From Evtepia sp. (GTDB lineage: Bacteria > Bacillota > Clostridia > Oscillospirales > Oscillospiraceae), in the NCBI GenBank assembly GCA_020025735.1, contig JAHHRP010000117.1, forward strand, positions 1-5,081: a stretch of DNA of 5,081 nt, given 5' to 3'. Below the pieces are notes generated by a model that saw nothing but the letters and a program-made list of their open reading frames with translations, had not been told where the DNA came from and searched no databases. Made by a program: the position numbers and the translations under genes. Of the stretch, positions 1 to 4,989 are shown in pieces (position 1 is the first letter of the stretch; every line of letters begins with the position of its first letter).

Positions 1-583
1 GGGTAATCGTGCGGGTAGAAAGGACCTCTGCTACTGTCGGGTTTTTCAGACACGCTGCTCCCAACTTGGCCATGTCCAAAGCGGAAGCATAGTGATTCTC
101 ATCCCCTAGGCCGTTGGGATCAGAAAAGTGCGTGTTCGTCATCCCCAAATCTCGTGCTCTCTGATTCATCCATCCCACAAAGGTCTCCACATCTTTCCCA
201 CAGAGACCCGCTAGAGCCACCGCTGCATCGTTGCCTGAATGAAGCAGCAAGCCATAAAAAAGCGTTTTAACACAAATATGTTCTCCTGCTTTTAGATACA
301 AGGACGTTCCTTCAATTCCCGTCCACTCTGGCCGAATCTCTACCATCTGGGACAAATCCCCCTCCAGGTACTCCGCTGCCACCAAAGCCGTCATAAGCTT
401 GGTCGTGCTGGCAATCGCCCGCGGCGTGTTTTCATCCCGCGCATATAGCACTCGTCCAGTCTCAGCATCCATCAAAACAGCGGAGGCCGCGGAAACCGCC
501 GGCGCCTCCGCCGCATAGGTAGGGAGCACAAACCCCGGCAACAGGGCGCACAGCACTCCCAGAGCAGCAAGCTGTTTTCGCAC
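1..583 (-). CDS. D-alanyl-D-alanine carboxypeptidase (S11 family, DacB/DacF-like), 3' end outside window
   Basis: This is a secreted low-molecular-weight penicillin-binding protein that removes the terminal D-alanine from peptidoglycan stem peptides outside the cell membrane. It is open at the left edge, and 194 N-terminal residues are visible. Residues 1-24 form a signal peptide: an RKQ start, a hydrophobic core, then TYA before AEAP. The catalytic STTK (SxxK) motif is at 59-62, with Ser59 as the expected nucleophile, and the second active-site motif SGN is at 116-118 (HSGNDA). The third motif (KTG) must lie beyond the window. The GTG start at 583-581 is chosen because GGAGG (591-595) lies 7 bases upstream and because it gives a complete signal peptide; an ATG at 597 is in another frame. 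It follows gerW by 58 bases. Next to sporulation genes, a role in cortex or germ-cell-wall peptidoglycan is plausible, as for Bacillus DacB and DacF. Which of the two it corresponds to cannot be decided here. The family call is secure. Confidence 0.95.
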   Translation of the reverse strand, partial: MRKQLAALGVLCALLPGFVLPTYAAEAPAVSAASAVLMDAETGRVLYARDENTPRAIASTTKLMTALVAAEYLEGDLSQMVEIRPEWTGIEGTSLYLKAGEHICVKTLFYGLLLHSGNDAAVALAGLCGKDVETFVGWMNQRARDLGMTNTHFSDPNGLGDENHYASALDMAKLGAACLKNPTVAEVLSTRTIT

Positions 584-590
584 AAAATCC

Positions 591-595
591 CCTCC
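591..595 (-). promoter_or_regulatory. Shine-Dalgarno site deciding the GTG start of the carboxypeptidase
   Basis: GGAGG on the minus strand lies 7 bases before the GTG at 583-581. It supports this non-ATG start over the out-of-frame ATG at 597-595. Confidence 0.75.
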
Positions 596-618
596 ATGCA
601 AACAAGGTCTTTCCCGGT

Positions 619-647
619 TAGTATGGGGGAATGCACGAATTTTATCC
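619..647 (-). promoter_or_regulatory. Candidate sporulation-sigma promoter before the carboxypeptidase gene (sigma-G-like or sigma-E-like)
   Basis: On the minus strand the gene gap holds CATACTA (619-625), which fits the sigma-G -10 pattern CATNHTA. GGATA (643-647) lies 17 bases upstream, one mismatch from the sigma-G -35 pattern GHATR. The same region reads as a weaker sigma-E site (TAAAATT, 12 bases, CATACTAA), but that spacing is short. Transcription would start near 612, giving a leader of about 30 bases with a good ribosome binding site. The -35 part overlaps the gerW stop codon. The call rests on short motifs and gene context only. Confidence 0.4.
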
Positions 648-1049
648 CTCCTGCTCCTGTTTTTTCGCCTTCTTTTCCTCCAGCAGCCCCGTAATCCGAT
701 TGACAGCATCGGGAATGAGATCTACGATCCGATCAAGGCTGGTCTCAGGCGCTGCATCCACCGGAAGAACCTTGACCATGCCACCACTGATGACCAGGAA
801 ACAGACAGGGGTCACCTTCAGCCCTGCGCCTCCACCGCCGCCAAAAGGGTTCTCCCCTAAACTTTTGGGCGCCTTTCCACCCATTTCTGAGCCTCCAGTG
901 CCAAACCCCAGAGAAATTTTAGAAACCGGAATCAAAGTCACCTCTCCAGCTACGATAGGTTCTCCCACCACCGTGTTGGCATCCACTGCCTCTTTGATTC
1001 TCTGAATGGTTTCCGTCATGAGTTCACTGACAGGATGGTTCTTTTCCAT
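642..1049 (-). CDS. gerW: GerW family sporulation protein (YtfJ)
   Basis: This 135-residue protein belongs to the GerW/YtfJ family, forespore proteins needed in Bacillus for normal germination. The molecular function is not established. Visible hallmarks are an N-terminal helix (NHPVSELMTETIQRIKEAVD, residues 4-23), the VVGEPIVAGEVTLIPVSKIS segment (27-46), a glycine-rich stretch with GFGTGG (48-53) and a run of five glycines (70-74), then a hydrophobic beta segment (LKVTPVCFLVISGG, 77-90). The tail is charged (EEKKAKKQEQEG, 124-135). There is no signal peptide or membrane span. Two in-frame ATGs exist, at 1055 and 1049. GGAGG touches the first directly but sits 6 bases before the second, so 1049 is preferred; the longer form would begin MTMEKN. 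The gene overlaps the 3' end of the DUF2953 gene by 26 bases, which also places ytfI before ytfJ as in Bacillus. It is probably in the scpAB operon and perhaps also forespore-regulated. Confidence 0.93.
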   Translation of the reverse strand: MEKNHPVSELMTETIQRIKEAVDANTVVGEPIVAGEVTLIPVSKISLGFGTGGSEMGGKAPKSLGENPFGGGGGAGLKVTPVCFLVISGGMVKVLPVDAAPETSLDRIVDLIPDAVNRITGLLEEKKAKKQEQEG

Positions 1050-1680
1050 TGTCATCCTCCCCTTTCCTTTCCTGGGCGGCAGATGCCGCCGCTGTGCGCT
1101 GTTTCCGCTGATTCCAAACTGTCATGAAGGCCGTCCAAAGCAACGGCAGGACAATCCTCAGCAACTGGGCCGCTGTCAAAGACAGCACTGCCCGAATCGT
1201 AAAACATGGTTTTTCCAACTGGTAGTTTAAATCCAGATGAACTTGATGGCTTTTGATCGCAAAATTGGCTTGCAAAAAGGCCAGCAGTGCTTCTGCCACT
1301 CCACAGGCCCAGCCATAATGGATGGCCGCATCAGCTGGATCTTCCTCTCCCCAGTCCAAATAGACTGAGAGTTCATCAATGCGAACAGCCCTGCGGAACC
1401 GTCCCGCTGCTTTTTTGAAGGGAGGCAGCAGGTCCCATGCCAGCGCCAAGAGCTCACCCAAGGTAAGCTTTCCCTTCTTGTCCAAGCTTTCCTTTTCTTT
1501 TGGTTTCTTGGACTTTTCTCGTTTGGGCGCGGGACGCGGATAGAGGACAAACCATTTGGGACCCAACCATAGCTTAAGCCAGCTATCACCTTGGTCATAT
1601 CCCACGGCCACTCTCAAGGGAAGAACACAAACCAGAAGCAACAGGACGCCAAAAGCTGCTAGGATGATCCATCGGCTCAC
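1024..1680 (-). CDS. DUF2953 domain-containing membrane protein (YtfI-like)
   Basis: This 218-residue protein has the layout of the DUF2953/YtfI family, whose function is unknown. Residues 4-22 form an N-terminal membrane segment (IILAAFGVLLLLVCVLPLR). A short beta-rich part follows (VAVGYDQGDSWLKLWLGPKWFVLYP, split at 24-37 and 38-48), then a lysine/glutamate-rich linker (about 52-71). The central part holds the family-typical IDELSVYLDWGEEDPADAAIHYGWA region (101-125, read in two pieces) and a second hydrophobic stretch at about 162-188. The tail is polar and alanine/charge-rich. The GTG start at 1680-1678 overlaps the scpB stop as GTGA and is preceded by a textbook AAAGGAGG at 7 bases, so longer in-frame versions inside scpB are rejected. 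Its position directly before gerW matches ytfI-ytfJ in Bacillus and suggests a sporulation or germination link. That link is inferred from neighbourhood only. Confidence 0.88.
   Translation of the reverse strand: MSRWIILAAFGVLLLLVCVLPLRVAVGYDQGDSWLKLWLGPKWFVLYPRPAPKREKSKKPKEKESLDKKGKLTLGELLALAWDLLPPFKKAAGRFRRAVRIDELSVYLDWGEEDPADAAIHYGWACGVAEALLAFLQANFAIKSHQVHLDLNYQLEKPCFTIRAVLSLTAAQLLRIVLPLLWTAFMTVWNQRKQRTAAASAAQERKGEDDNGKEPSCQ
1056..1060 (-). promoter_or_regulatory. Shine-Dalgarno site deciding the gerW start
   Basis: GGAGG is immediately next to the ATG at 1055-1053 (zero spacing) and 6 bases before the ATG at 1049-1047. This geometry favours initiation at 1049. The purine-rich AAAGG further upstream could still serve the first ATG. 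Confidence 0.65.
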
Positions 1681-2216
1681 TGCCCCCCCTCCTTTCCCTG
1701 GTTCACACCATCCGGCAATGGTGGAAGTTCCTCCAGAGTGGACAGTCCAAAGGTCCGTAGGAACGCTTGGGTCGTACGATAGAGAATCGGCCGTCCTGGT
1801 GCATCCAGCTTCCCGCAAGGGGCCACCAACTCCCGGTCCAACAGCAACGCCAAGGAGTGGGCACTATCTACCCCCCGCGCCTGGTCCAGATATGCCCGCG
1901 TCACTGGCTGAAAATAGGCCACAATAGCCAGGGTCTCCAGCGCCGCTTGAGACAACTTGTCCGGCTTTTTCCTGGCCAAGAGTCTGCTGATGGTCTCTCC
2001 CCACTGAGGCGCAGAAACCATTTGCCAGCTATCCTCCAAGCGAACCAACCGTATCCCTGCACTGATATCCTCATAGCGAGAAGCCAGCGTGCGGCAGGCC
2101 CTTCCAACCTCAAAAGGACGGCAGCCTGTCGCTTGCGCCAGCCGCTTCTCCTCCACTGGTTCTCCCAGTGCAAAAAGAATCGCTTCCAGAGCACTTTCCA
2201 AGTCCGTTCGCTCCAC
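1677..2216 (-). CDS. scpB: Segregation and condensation protein ScpB
   Basis: ScpB is the dimeric winged-helix subunit that binds ScpA and, with SMC, forms the complex that compacts and separates chromosomes in the cytoplasm. The product has 179 residues, about the usual size. The N-terminal winged helix begins ERTDLESALEAILFALGEPV (2-21). The conserved core LSQAALETLAIVAYFQPVTR (88-107) begins the second winged helix and is followed by the family signature GRPILYRTT (141-149) and FLRTFGLSTLEELPPLP (152-168). The start is GTG at 2216-2214, preceded by AAAGGGGGGG, a wobble version of the Shine-Dalgarno sequence; no ATG is available near the expected N-terminus. It lies 21 bases after scpA and overlaps the next gene by 4 bases (GTGA). 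Expression is therefore probably coupled within the operon. Confidence 0.96.
   Translation of the reverse strand: MERTDLESALEAILFALGEPVEEKRLAQATGCRPFEVGRACRTLASRYEDISAGIRLVRLEDSWQMVSAPQWGETISRLLARKKPDKLSQAALETLAIVAYFQPVTRAYLDQARGVDSAHSLALLLDRELVAPCGKLDAPGRPILYRTTQAFLRTFGLSTLEELPPLPDGVNQGKEGGQ
1688..1695 (-). promoter_or_regulatory. Consensus Shine-Dalgarno site for the DUF2953 gene inside scpB
   Basis: AAAGGAGG on the minus strand, 7 bases before the GTG at 1680, fixes the start of a frame that is otherwise open much further upstream. The site lies within the last codons of scpB and runs into a seven-G tract (1683-1689) that forms most of the spacer. Confidence 0.85.
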
Positions 2217-2237
2217 TGCCGCCCCCCCTTTCTCTTC

Positions 2238-3008
2238 TCACCCAATCGTGATTTTTTCGATCATCGGGTTGTCCATCTCTCCTGTCAAATGGATCTTCCC
2301 CCGCCGACACAACTCCAACAGGGCCAGAAACGCTGCCGTAACTTCAGAGCGGCTTGTGCTGCGGCTGACAAGATCCTCCAGGCAAAAAGTCCCTTCATCC
2401 AGCAGAGCCAACACCTCTTTGGCTTTTCGCTCCACTCGATAGGGTTCGGGCCGAACCACATCGCGCAGTGATTCCAGCGACGGCGGCGCAGCCCTATGCA
2501 AACGAGTCTGCCAGGATACCATTGCTTTTGATAGTTCCTGTGCCGTATGCTCATAACGATACATCCGGTGAACAAAGTTCGCCTCCGGTTTTTTGGATAA
2601 GGCTGCTCCCCCCCGTCGCAATCCCGCCTCCAACTGAGGCAGCACCATTCGCACCCGCAGGTACCCCTCATGGCGCTGGCGTGCCTCCAGAGAAGCAATC
2701 AGCTCCTCCATCTCTTCCTGGGCCTGTCGATCTTCTTCGGATAAAAGCATCCTGGTCTTGAGCAGCATCAACTGAGATGCCATAGCAATAAACTCTCCTG
2801 CTACTTCCAGATCCAGTGCCCGACGAGAGGACATCCAGGCCAAAAACTGCTCTAAAATCCCCGTCAGAGGGATGTCCCGAATGGCGATACGATTTCTCTT
2901 CAACAAATACAAAATCAAATCCAAGGGACCTACAAAATCCTCCGTAGCTGCCGCCCCGTCCTTTACAATCCCCTTCAGGTGGTAAACCGGCCGTTCCGTA
3001 CCATTCAT
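2238..3008 (-). CDS. scpA: Segregation and condensation protein ScpA (kleisin)
   Basis: ScpA is the kleisin that bridges the two SMC heads and carries ScpB, acting on the nucleoid. The product has 256 residues, typical for the family. Near the N-terminus it shows the hallmark FVGPLDLILYLLKRNRIAIR (25-44) followed by DIPLTGILEQFL (45-56), and then the helix EVAGEFIAMASQLMLLKTRM with an acidic EED segment after it. The C-terminal part (about 205-256) has the winged-helix pattern that contacts SMC, with SRSEVTAAFLALLELCRRGK (219-238). The ATG at 3008-3006 overlaps the stop of the upstream protease gene as ATGA. No good Shine-Dalgarno sequence is close to it, so start by translational coupling is likely. 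A longer in-frame version reaching 3164 lies wholly inside the protease gene and lacks family similarity, so it is rejected. Confidence 0.96.
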   Translation of the reverse strand: MNGTERPVYHLKGIVKDGAAATEDFVGPLDLILYLLKRNRIAIRDIPLTGILEQFLAWMSSRRALDLEVAGEFIAMASQLMLLKTRMLLSEEDRQAQEEMEELIASLEARQRHEGYLRVRMVLPQLEAGLRRGGAALSKKPEANFVHRMYRYEHTAQELSKAMVSWQTRLHRAAPPSLESLRDVVRPEPYRVERKAKEVLALLDEGTFCLEDLVSRSTSRSEVTAAFLALLELCRRGKIHLTGEMDNPMIEKITIG

Positions 3009-3700
3009 GTCAGTAGAGACAACATCCCCGTGTACGCAAACGCTGAACCACGGATCATTCCTTCCAGCACCCAGGTCCGAGCTGTGCCTAGAAATCCATC
3101 CAGAAAACCAAACCAAAGTACGGCCATGAGCACAATCATCCCATACCGTTCCAACCGCATCCATTGGAGATACTGCCTGTCAGATAAGAACATTGCCACC
3201 ACCTTGGACCCATCCAGCGGCGGGAAAGGAATGAGATTAAATATGCCCAAACCAATGTTCAAAACCAGCAGCATAGAGAAAAATTCTAAAGCTAAGGCCA
3301 GTCCAGCGGTCTGACCTCGTACTACTGCCACCGCATACAGGGCACTGTAAACAATGGCAGACAAATAGGCCAGCACAAAGTTGGACGCTGGTCCAGCCAA
3401 AGCTGTAATGGCCATGCCTTTCTTTGGATCCCTAAAGTATCGTGGGTCCACCGGCACAGGCTTTGCCCAACCAAAGCCCACCACCATCATCATGAGAAGT
3501 CCGAAAGGGTCCAGGTGGTGTATCGGATTCAGGGACAGACGGTGACTCTGCTTGGCAGTTGGGTCACCCAGATAATACGCGGCCAAACCGTGGCTCACTT
3601 CATGAACCACCAAGCATAGCAAAACTGCCGCCACGCGCAGAAGCATGACACCCAGACTGGACCAGTCTACTCCCTGTGCCAACTGTGAAAACATCCCCAT
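3005..3700 (-). CDS. Site-2 protease family (M50) membrane metalloprotease, housekeeping type
   Basis: This 231-residue integral membrane zinc protease belongs to the M50 group found directly upstream of scpAB in many Clostridia. Its substrate is unknown. The zinc-binding HEVSH is at 33-37 inside the first hydrophobic helix (about 19-40). Next come AYYLGDPTAK (41-50) and GWAKPVPVDPR (77-87), typical of this subgroup, the AGPASN loop (102-107), and the third ligand motif NLIPFPPLDG (155-164) with Asp163. Hydrophobic segments are visible at about 66-76, 97-125, 137-156 and 187-204. The ATG at 3700-3698 is chosen because AAAGGGAG (3709-3716) lies 8 bases upstream; a GTG at 3748 would add 16 unrelated residues. 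It is the first gene behind the sigma-A promoter at 3777-3805. Its stop overlaps the scpA start. It is distinct from the shorter SpoIVFB-like M50 protease just upstream. Confidence 0.95.
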   Translation of the reverse strand: MGMFSQLAQGVDWSSLGVMLLRVAAVLLCLVVHEVSHGLAAYYLGDPTAKQSHRLSLNPIHHLDPFGLLMMMVVGFGWAKPVPVDPRYFRDPKKGMAITALAGPASNFVLAYLSAIVYSALYAVAVVRGQTAGLALALEFFSMLLVLNIGLGIFNLIPFPPLDGSKVVAMFLSDRQYLQWMRLERYGMIVLMAVLWFGFLDGFLGTARTWVLEGMIRGSAFAYTGMLSLLT

Positions 3701-3708
3701 ATGCCGTT

Positions 3709-3716
3709 CTCCCTTT
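3709..3716 (-). promoter_or_regulatory. Shine-Dalgarno site deciding the start of the scpA-linked M50 protease
   Basis: AAAGGGAG lies 8 bases before the ATG at 3700-3698. It supports this start over the in-frame GTG at 3748, which has no comparable site. Confidence 0.75.
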
Positions 3717-3776
3717 ATCAGTATGCCAAGATACGCTGCCTTCCACACAGGAAGAACACGATCATAAAGATATTAA

Positions 3777-3805
3777 ATTATAACAAAAAAACACCCATCT
3801 GGCAA
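3777..3805 (-). promoter_or_regulatory. Sigma-A promoter of the M50-scpA-scpB-DUF2953-gerW operon
   Basis: The minus strand shows TTGCCA (3800-3805), a 17-base spacer containing a run of seven T, and a perfect TATAAT (3777-3782). The start point would be near 3770, giving a leader of about 70 bases before the ATG at 3700. No competing promoter of this quality is seen upstream of the operon. Confidence 0.85.
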
Positions 3806-3872
3806 GCCGCACCCATCACCAATGTGAGCTGCAACTTCTGCCATAATGCAACAAAAGCAGACAGCTTTTTCC

Positions 3873-3893
3873 ATAAGATATCTTATCAATAAG
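3873..3893. repeat. Perfect 14-bp palindrome with a third half-site (operator-like)
   Basis: ATAAGATATCTTAT (3873-3886) is its own reverse complement, and a further ATAAG follows at 3889-3893, making three ATAAG/CTTAT half-sites in 21 bases. It lies about 70 bases upstream of the -35 box of the scpAB operon promoter. It could bind a dimeric regulator, or simply be an AT-rich stretch; no regulator gene is in view. Confidence 0.5.
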
Positions 3894-3936
3894 TTAATCA
3901 CACAGCAGTTCCTCTGCCCGATCTGCTCTTCCAAAG

Positions 3937-3974
3937 GCACAAAGGCTCCACCCAAATAAGTGAAGCCTTTGCAC
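3937..3974 (-). terminator. Strong hairpin after the SpoIVFB-like gene, probable terminator without a clean U tract
   Basis: Two 15-base arms (3937-3951 and 3960-3974) pair fully if G-U wobbles are allowed, with an 8-base loop. The hairpin begins 4 bases after the protease stop codon. The 3' side is followed by CTTTGG rather than a run of T, so it may be an imperfect intrinsic terminator or an mRNA 3'-end stabiliser. Its position separates the sporulation pair from the next operon. Confidence 0.6.
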
Positions 3975-3978
3975 AACT

Positions 3979-4503
3979 CTATATGTTCCCTTCCCGGCAG
4001 AAAAAAAGCCATCCCGCGCAAAGAAGGATTGTAAAATTTCCGCTCATCCGCAAGACCCACAACCCCAACAGTCCCAGTCCTCCCGCCATCACCTTGGTCA
4101 GCATCCCACAGGTACGCTCTCCCACGTCAGGGCCAGCCAGGGAAGACAGCACTGCATCAAGAGCCCGACCGCCATCCAGTCTTCCAGCTGGCAGAAGGTT
4201 AAACACTCCCAAAGCAAGACTCATTCCTGTCAGCAAATAAGCATCCATTCCGCCAAACCGTCTTCCCCACGCCGCTGCCAACAACGCCAGCAGAAAACTC
4301 GCTCCCGGTCCAGCCAACGCTACTAACCCTTCCTCTCCATAGGAGAAAATCCGTTCCCGACGAGGCATAATCACCACACCAACTCCTGTTAGCCGCACTC
4401 TCCCTACCTGCCCGCCCAGCAGTCGTATCGCCGCTATATGCCCCAATTCGTGGACTATCGCTGCCACTCCTCCCCAGAACAACAGCCGTGGGGACGCTAC
4501 CAA
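3979..4503 (-). CDS. spoIVFB: M50 site-2 protease, SpoIVFB-like (pro-sigma-K processing type)
   Basis: This small intramembrane zinc protease resembles SpoIVFB, which in Bacillus cuts pro-sigma-K in the mother-cell-derived membrane around the forespore. Numbered from the TTG at 4503, HELGH is at 18-22, GGQVGRVRLTGVGVV at 30-44, LAGPGASFLLALLAA at 63-77, and the third zinc-ligand motif NLLPAGRLDGGRALDA at 102-117 with Asp110. At 174 residues it lacks any C-terminal CBS domain, unlike longer homologues. The start is uncertain. The frame is open up to a stop at 4579-4581, but it holds no ATG or GTG. Beginning at TTG 4503 cuts the first membrane helix, which would read GGFWLVLGALLLVASPRLLF if translation began further upstream. 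An ATC at 4548-4546, just after AGGAG and overlapping the upstream gene's end, would give 189 residues with HELGH at 33-37. The gene follows a SpoIVFA-like gene, which supports the sporulation assignment. M50 membership is certain and SpoIVFB orthology is probable. Confidence 0.87.
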   Translation of the reverse strand: MVASPRLLFWGGVAAIVHELGHIAAIRLLGGQVGRVRLTGVGVVIMPRRERIFSYGEEGLVALAGPGASFLLALLAAAWGRRFGGMDAYLLTGMSLALGVFNLLPAGRLDGGRALDAVLSSLAGPDVGERTCGMLTKVMAGGLGLLGLWVLRMSGNFTILLCAGWLFFCREGNI

Positions 4504-4540
4504 CAGCAGCGCCCCCAGAACAAGCCAAAAACCTCCGGTA

Positions 4541-4903
4541 CTACCGATCCGTCTCCTCGCTGTCCTCTCCCCCTTCCTCTACTGCCTCGTGCTCCCGCTG
4601 GCCTTCCTGTTCCTCTTGAGAAAATGTGCCTGACCAGAGAGAACGAAATGTTTCTATTGCTGGTTCTCCTCTCGAAAATGATTCTCCCATTTGAGAAAAG
4701 ACTGCCTGAAAATCTGTATTCTGTCCCACTACATTCTCAACCAAATCAGAGAGATGGGAAAGCGGCCCAACATTCATCCCGCGTCCTACAAAAACTGCGG
4801 CAAAGAGAGCCAAACAGATAACCAACTGCCGCAGCCTGCGCTTTTCTCCTTTGGAGAGCAGCGCCTTCCTTCCGCTGTGGTTCTTTTTTCCATCCTTTGT
4901 CAT
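4541..4903 (-). CDS. Short single-span membrane protein, possible SpoIVFA-like protein lacking the LytM domain
   Basis: This is a 120-residue protein of uncertain identity. Residues 1-23 are strongly basic (KKNHSGRKALLSKGEKRR), 24-40 form one membrane span (LRQLVICLALFAAVFVG), and the remainder is soluble and ends in a very acidic tail (EEQE, EEGGEDSEETDR, 97-120). By the positive-inside rule the N-terminus is cytoplasmic. Its place directly before a SpoIVFB-type protease, and the basic-helix-soluble layout around QNTDFQAVFSQMGESFSRGE (61-80), recall the N-terminal part of SpoIVFA, the regulator that holds SpoIVFB inactive. SpoIVFA normally continues into a LytM/M23-like domain of more than 100 residues, which is absent here. 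The ATG at 4903-4901 has GGAGG 8 bases upstream. The frame stays open to 5071, but that would read into the divergent tRNA promoter. The coding call is good, and the SpoIVFA link is an inference from context. Confidence 0.75.
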   Translation of the reverse strand: MTKDGKKNHSGRKALLSKGEKRRLRQLVICLALFAAVFVGRGMNVGPLSHLSDLVENVVGQNTDFQAVFSQMGESFSRGEPAIETFRSLWSGTFSQEEQEGQREHEAVEEGGEDSEETDR

Positions 4904-4937
4904 CGTCCTTCCCTCCCATTTTGGTTTCCTCACTTCA

Positions 4938-4966
4938 TCTCTATGGTTACAGCCGAGAGGATATGC
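4938..4966 (-). promoter_or_regulatory. Candidate sigma-E promoter for the SpoIVFA/SpoIVFB-like pair
   Basis: The minus strand reads GCATATC (4960-4966), a 14-base spacer, then CATAGAGA (4938-4945). The first matches the sigma-E -35 pattern KMATATT at 6 of 7 positions, and the second matches about 5 of 8 of CATACAMT. A start near 4931 would leave a leader of about 28 bases carrying a good GGGAGGG site. spoIVF is sigma-E dependent in Bacillus, so gene context agrees. No sigma-A promoter of similar quality is visible for this pair. Confidence 0.5.
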
Positions 4967-4989
4967 CCAAAAATTCCCCCTTTGAACGC

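Larger units (their letters stand above)
3701..3978 (-). other. Gene-free region between the SpoIVFB-like gene and the scpAB operon
   Basis: This stretch of about 280 bases holds, in minus-strand order, a long hairpin just after the protease stop, an AT-rich palindrome cluster, a small hairpin (AAAAGC arms at 3853-3858 and 3864-3869), the sigma-A promoter, and the operon leader with its ribosome binding site. An open frame of 95 codons crosses it (3773-4060). That frame overlaps the protease gene and promoter elements and resembles no family I know, so I do not call a gene here. Confidence 0.7.

Noticed and set aside
1767..2471. Plus-strand open frame of 234 codons opposite scpB and scpA
   Set aside because: It lies antisense to two certain genes and its composition (many Gln, Arg, Pro) is that of a shadow frame; no domain is recognisable.
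3009..3164. 52-codon N-terminal extension of scpA
   Set aside because: It lies inside the M50 protease gene, does not resemble ScpA, and the ATGA overlap at 3005-3008 gives a normal-length protein.
3853..3870. Small hairpin AAAAGC-AGACA-GCTTTT on the plus strand, terminator-like
   Set aside because: Only six base pairs, with few G-C pairs and no plus-strand gene to terminate; kept only as a note in the gene-free region.
3773..4060. Minus-strand open frame of 95 codons between the two protease genes
   Set aside because: It overlaps the 3' end of the SpoIVFB-like gene, the hairpin, the palindrome and the operon promoter, has no clear family features, and its start is inside the protease gene.
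4438..4821. Plus-strand open frame of 127 codons opposite the SpoIVFA/SpoIVFB-like pair
   Set aside because: It is antisense to two well-supported genes, rich in proline and serine as expected for a reverse shadow, with no ribosome binding site or recognisable motif.
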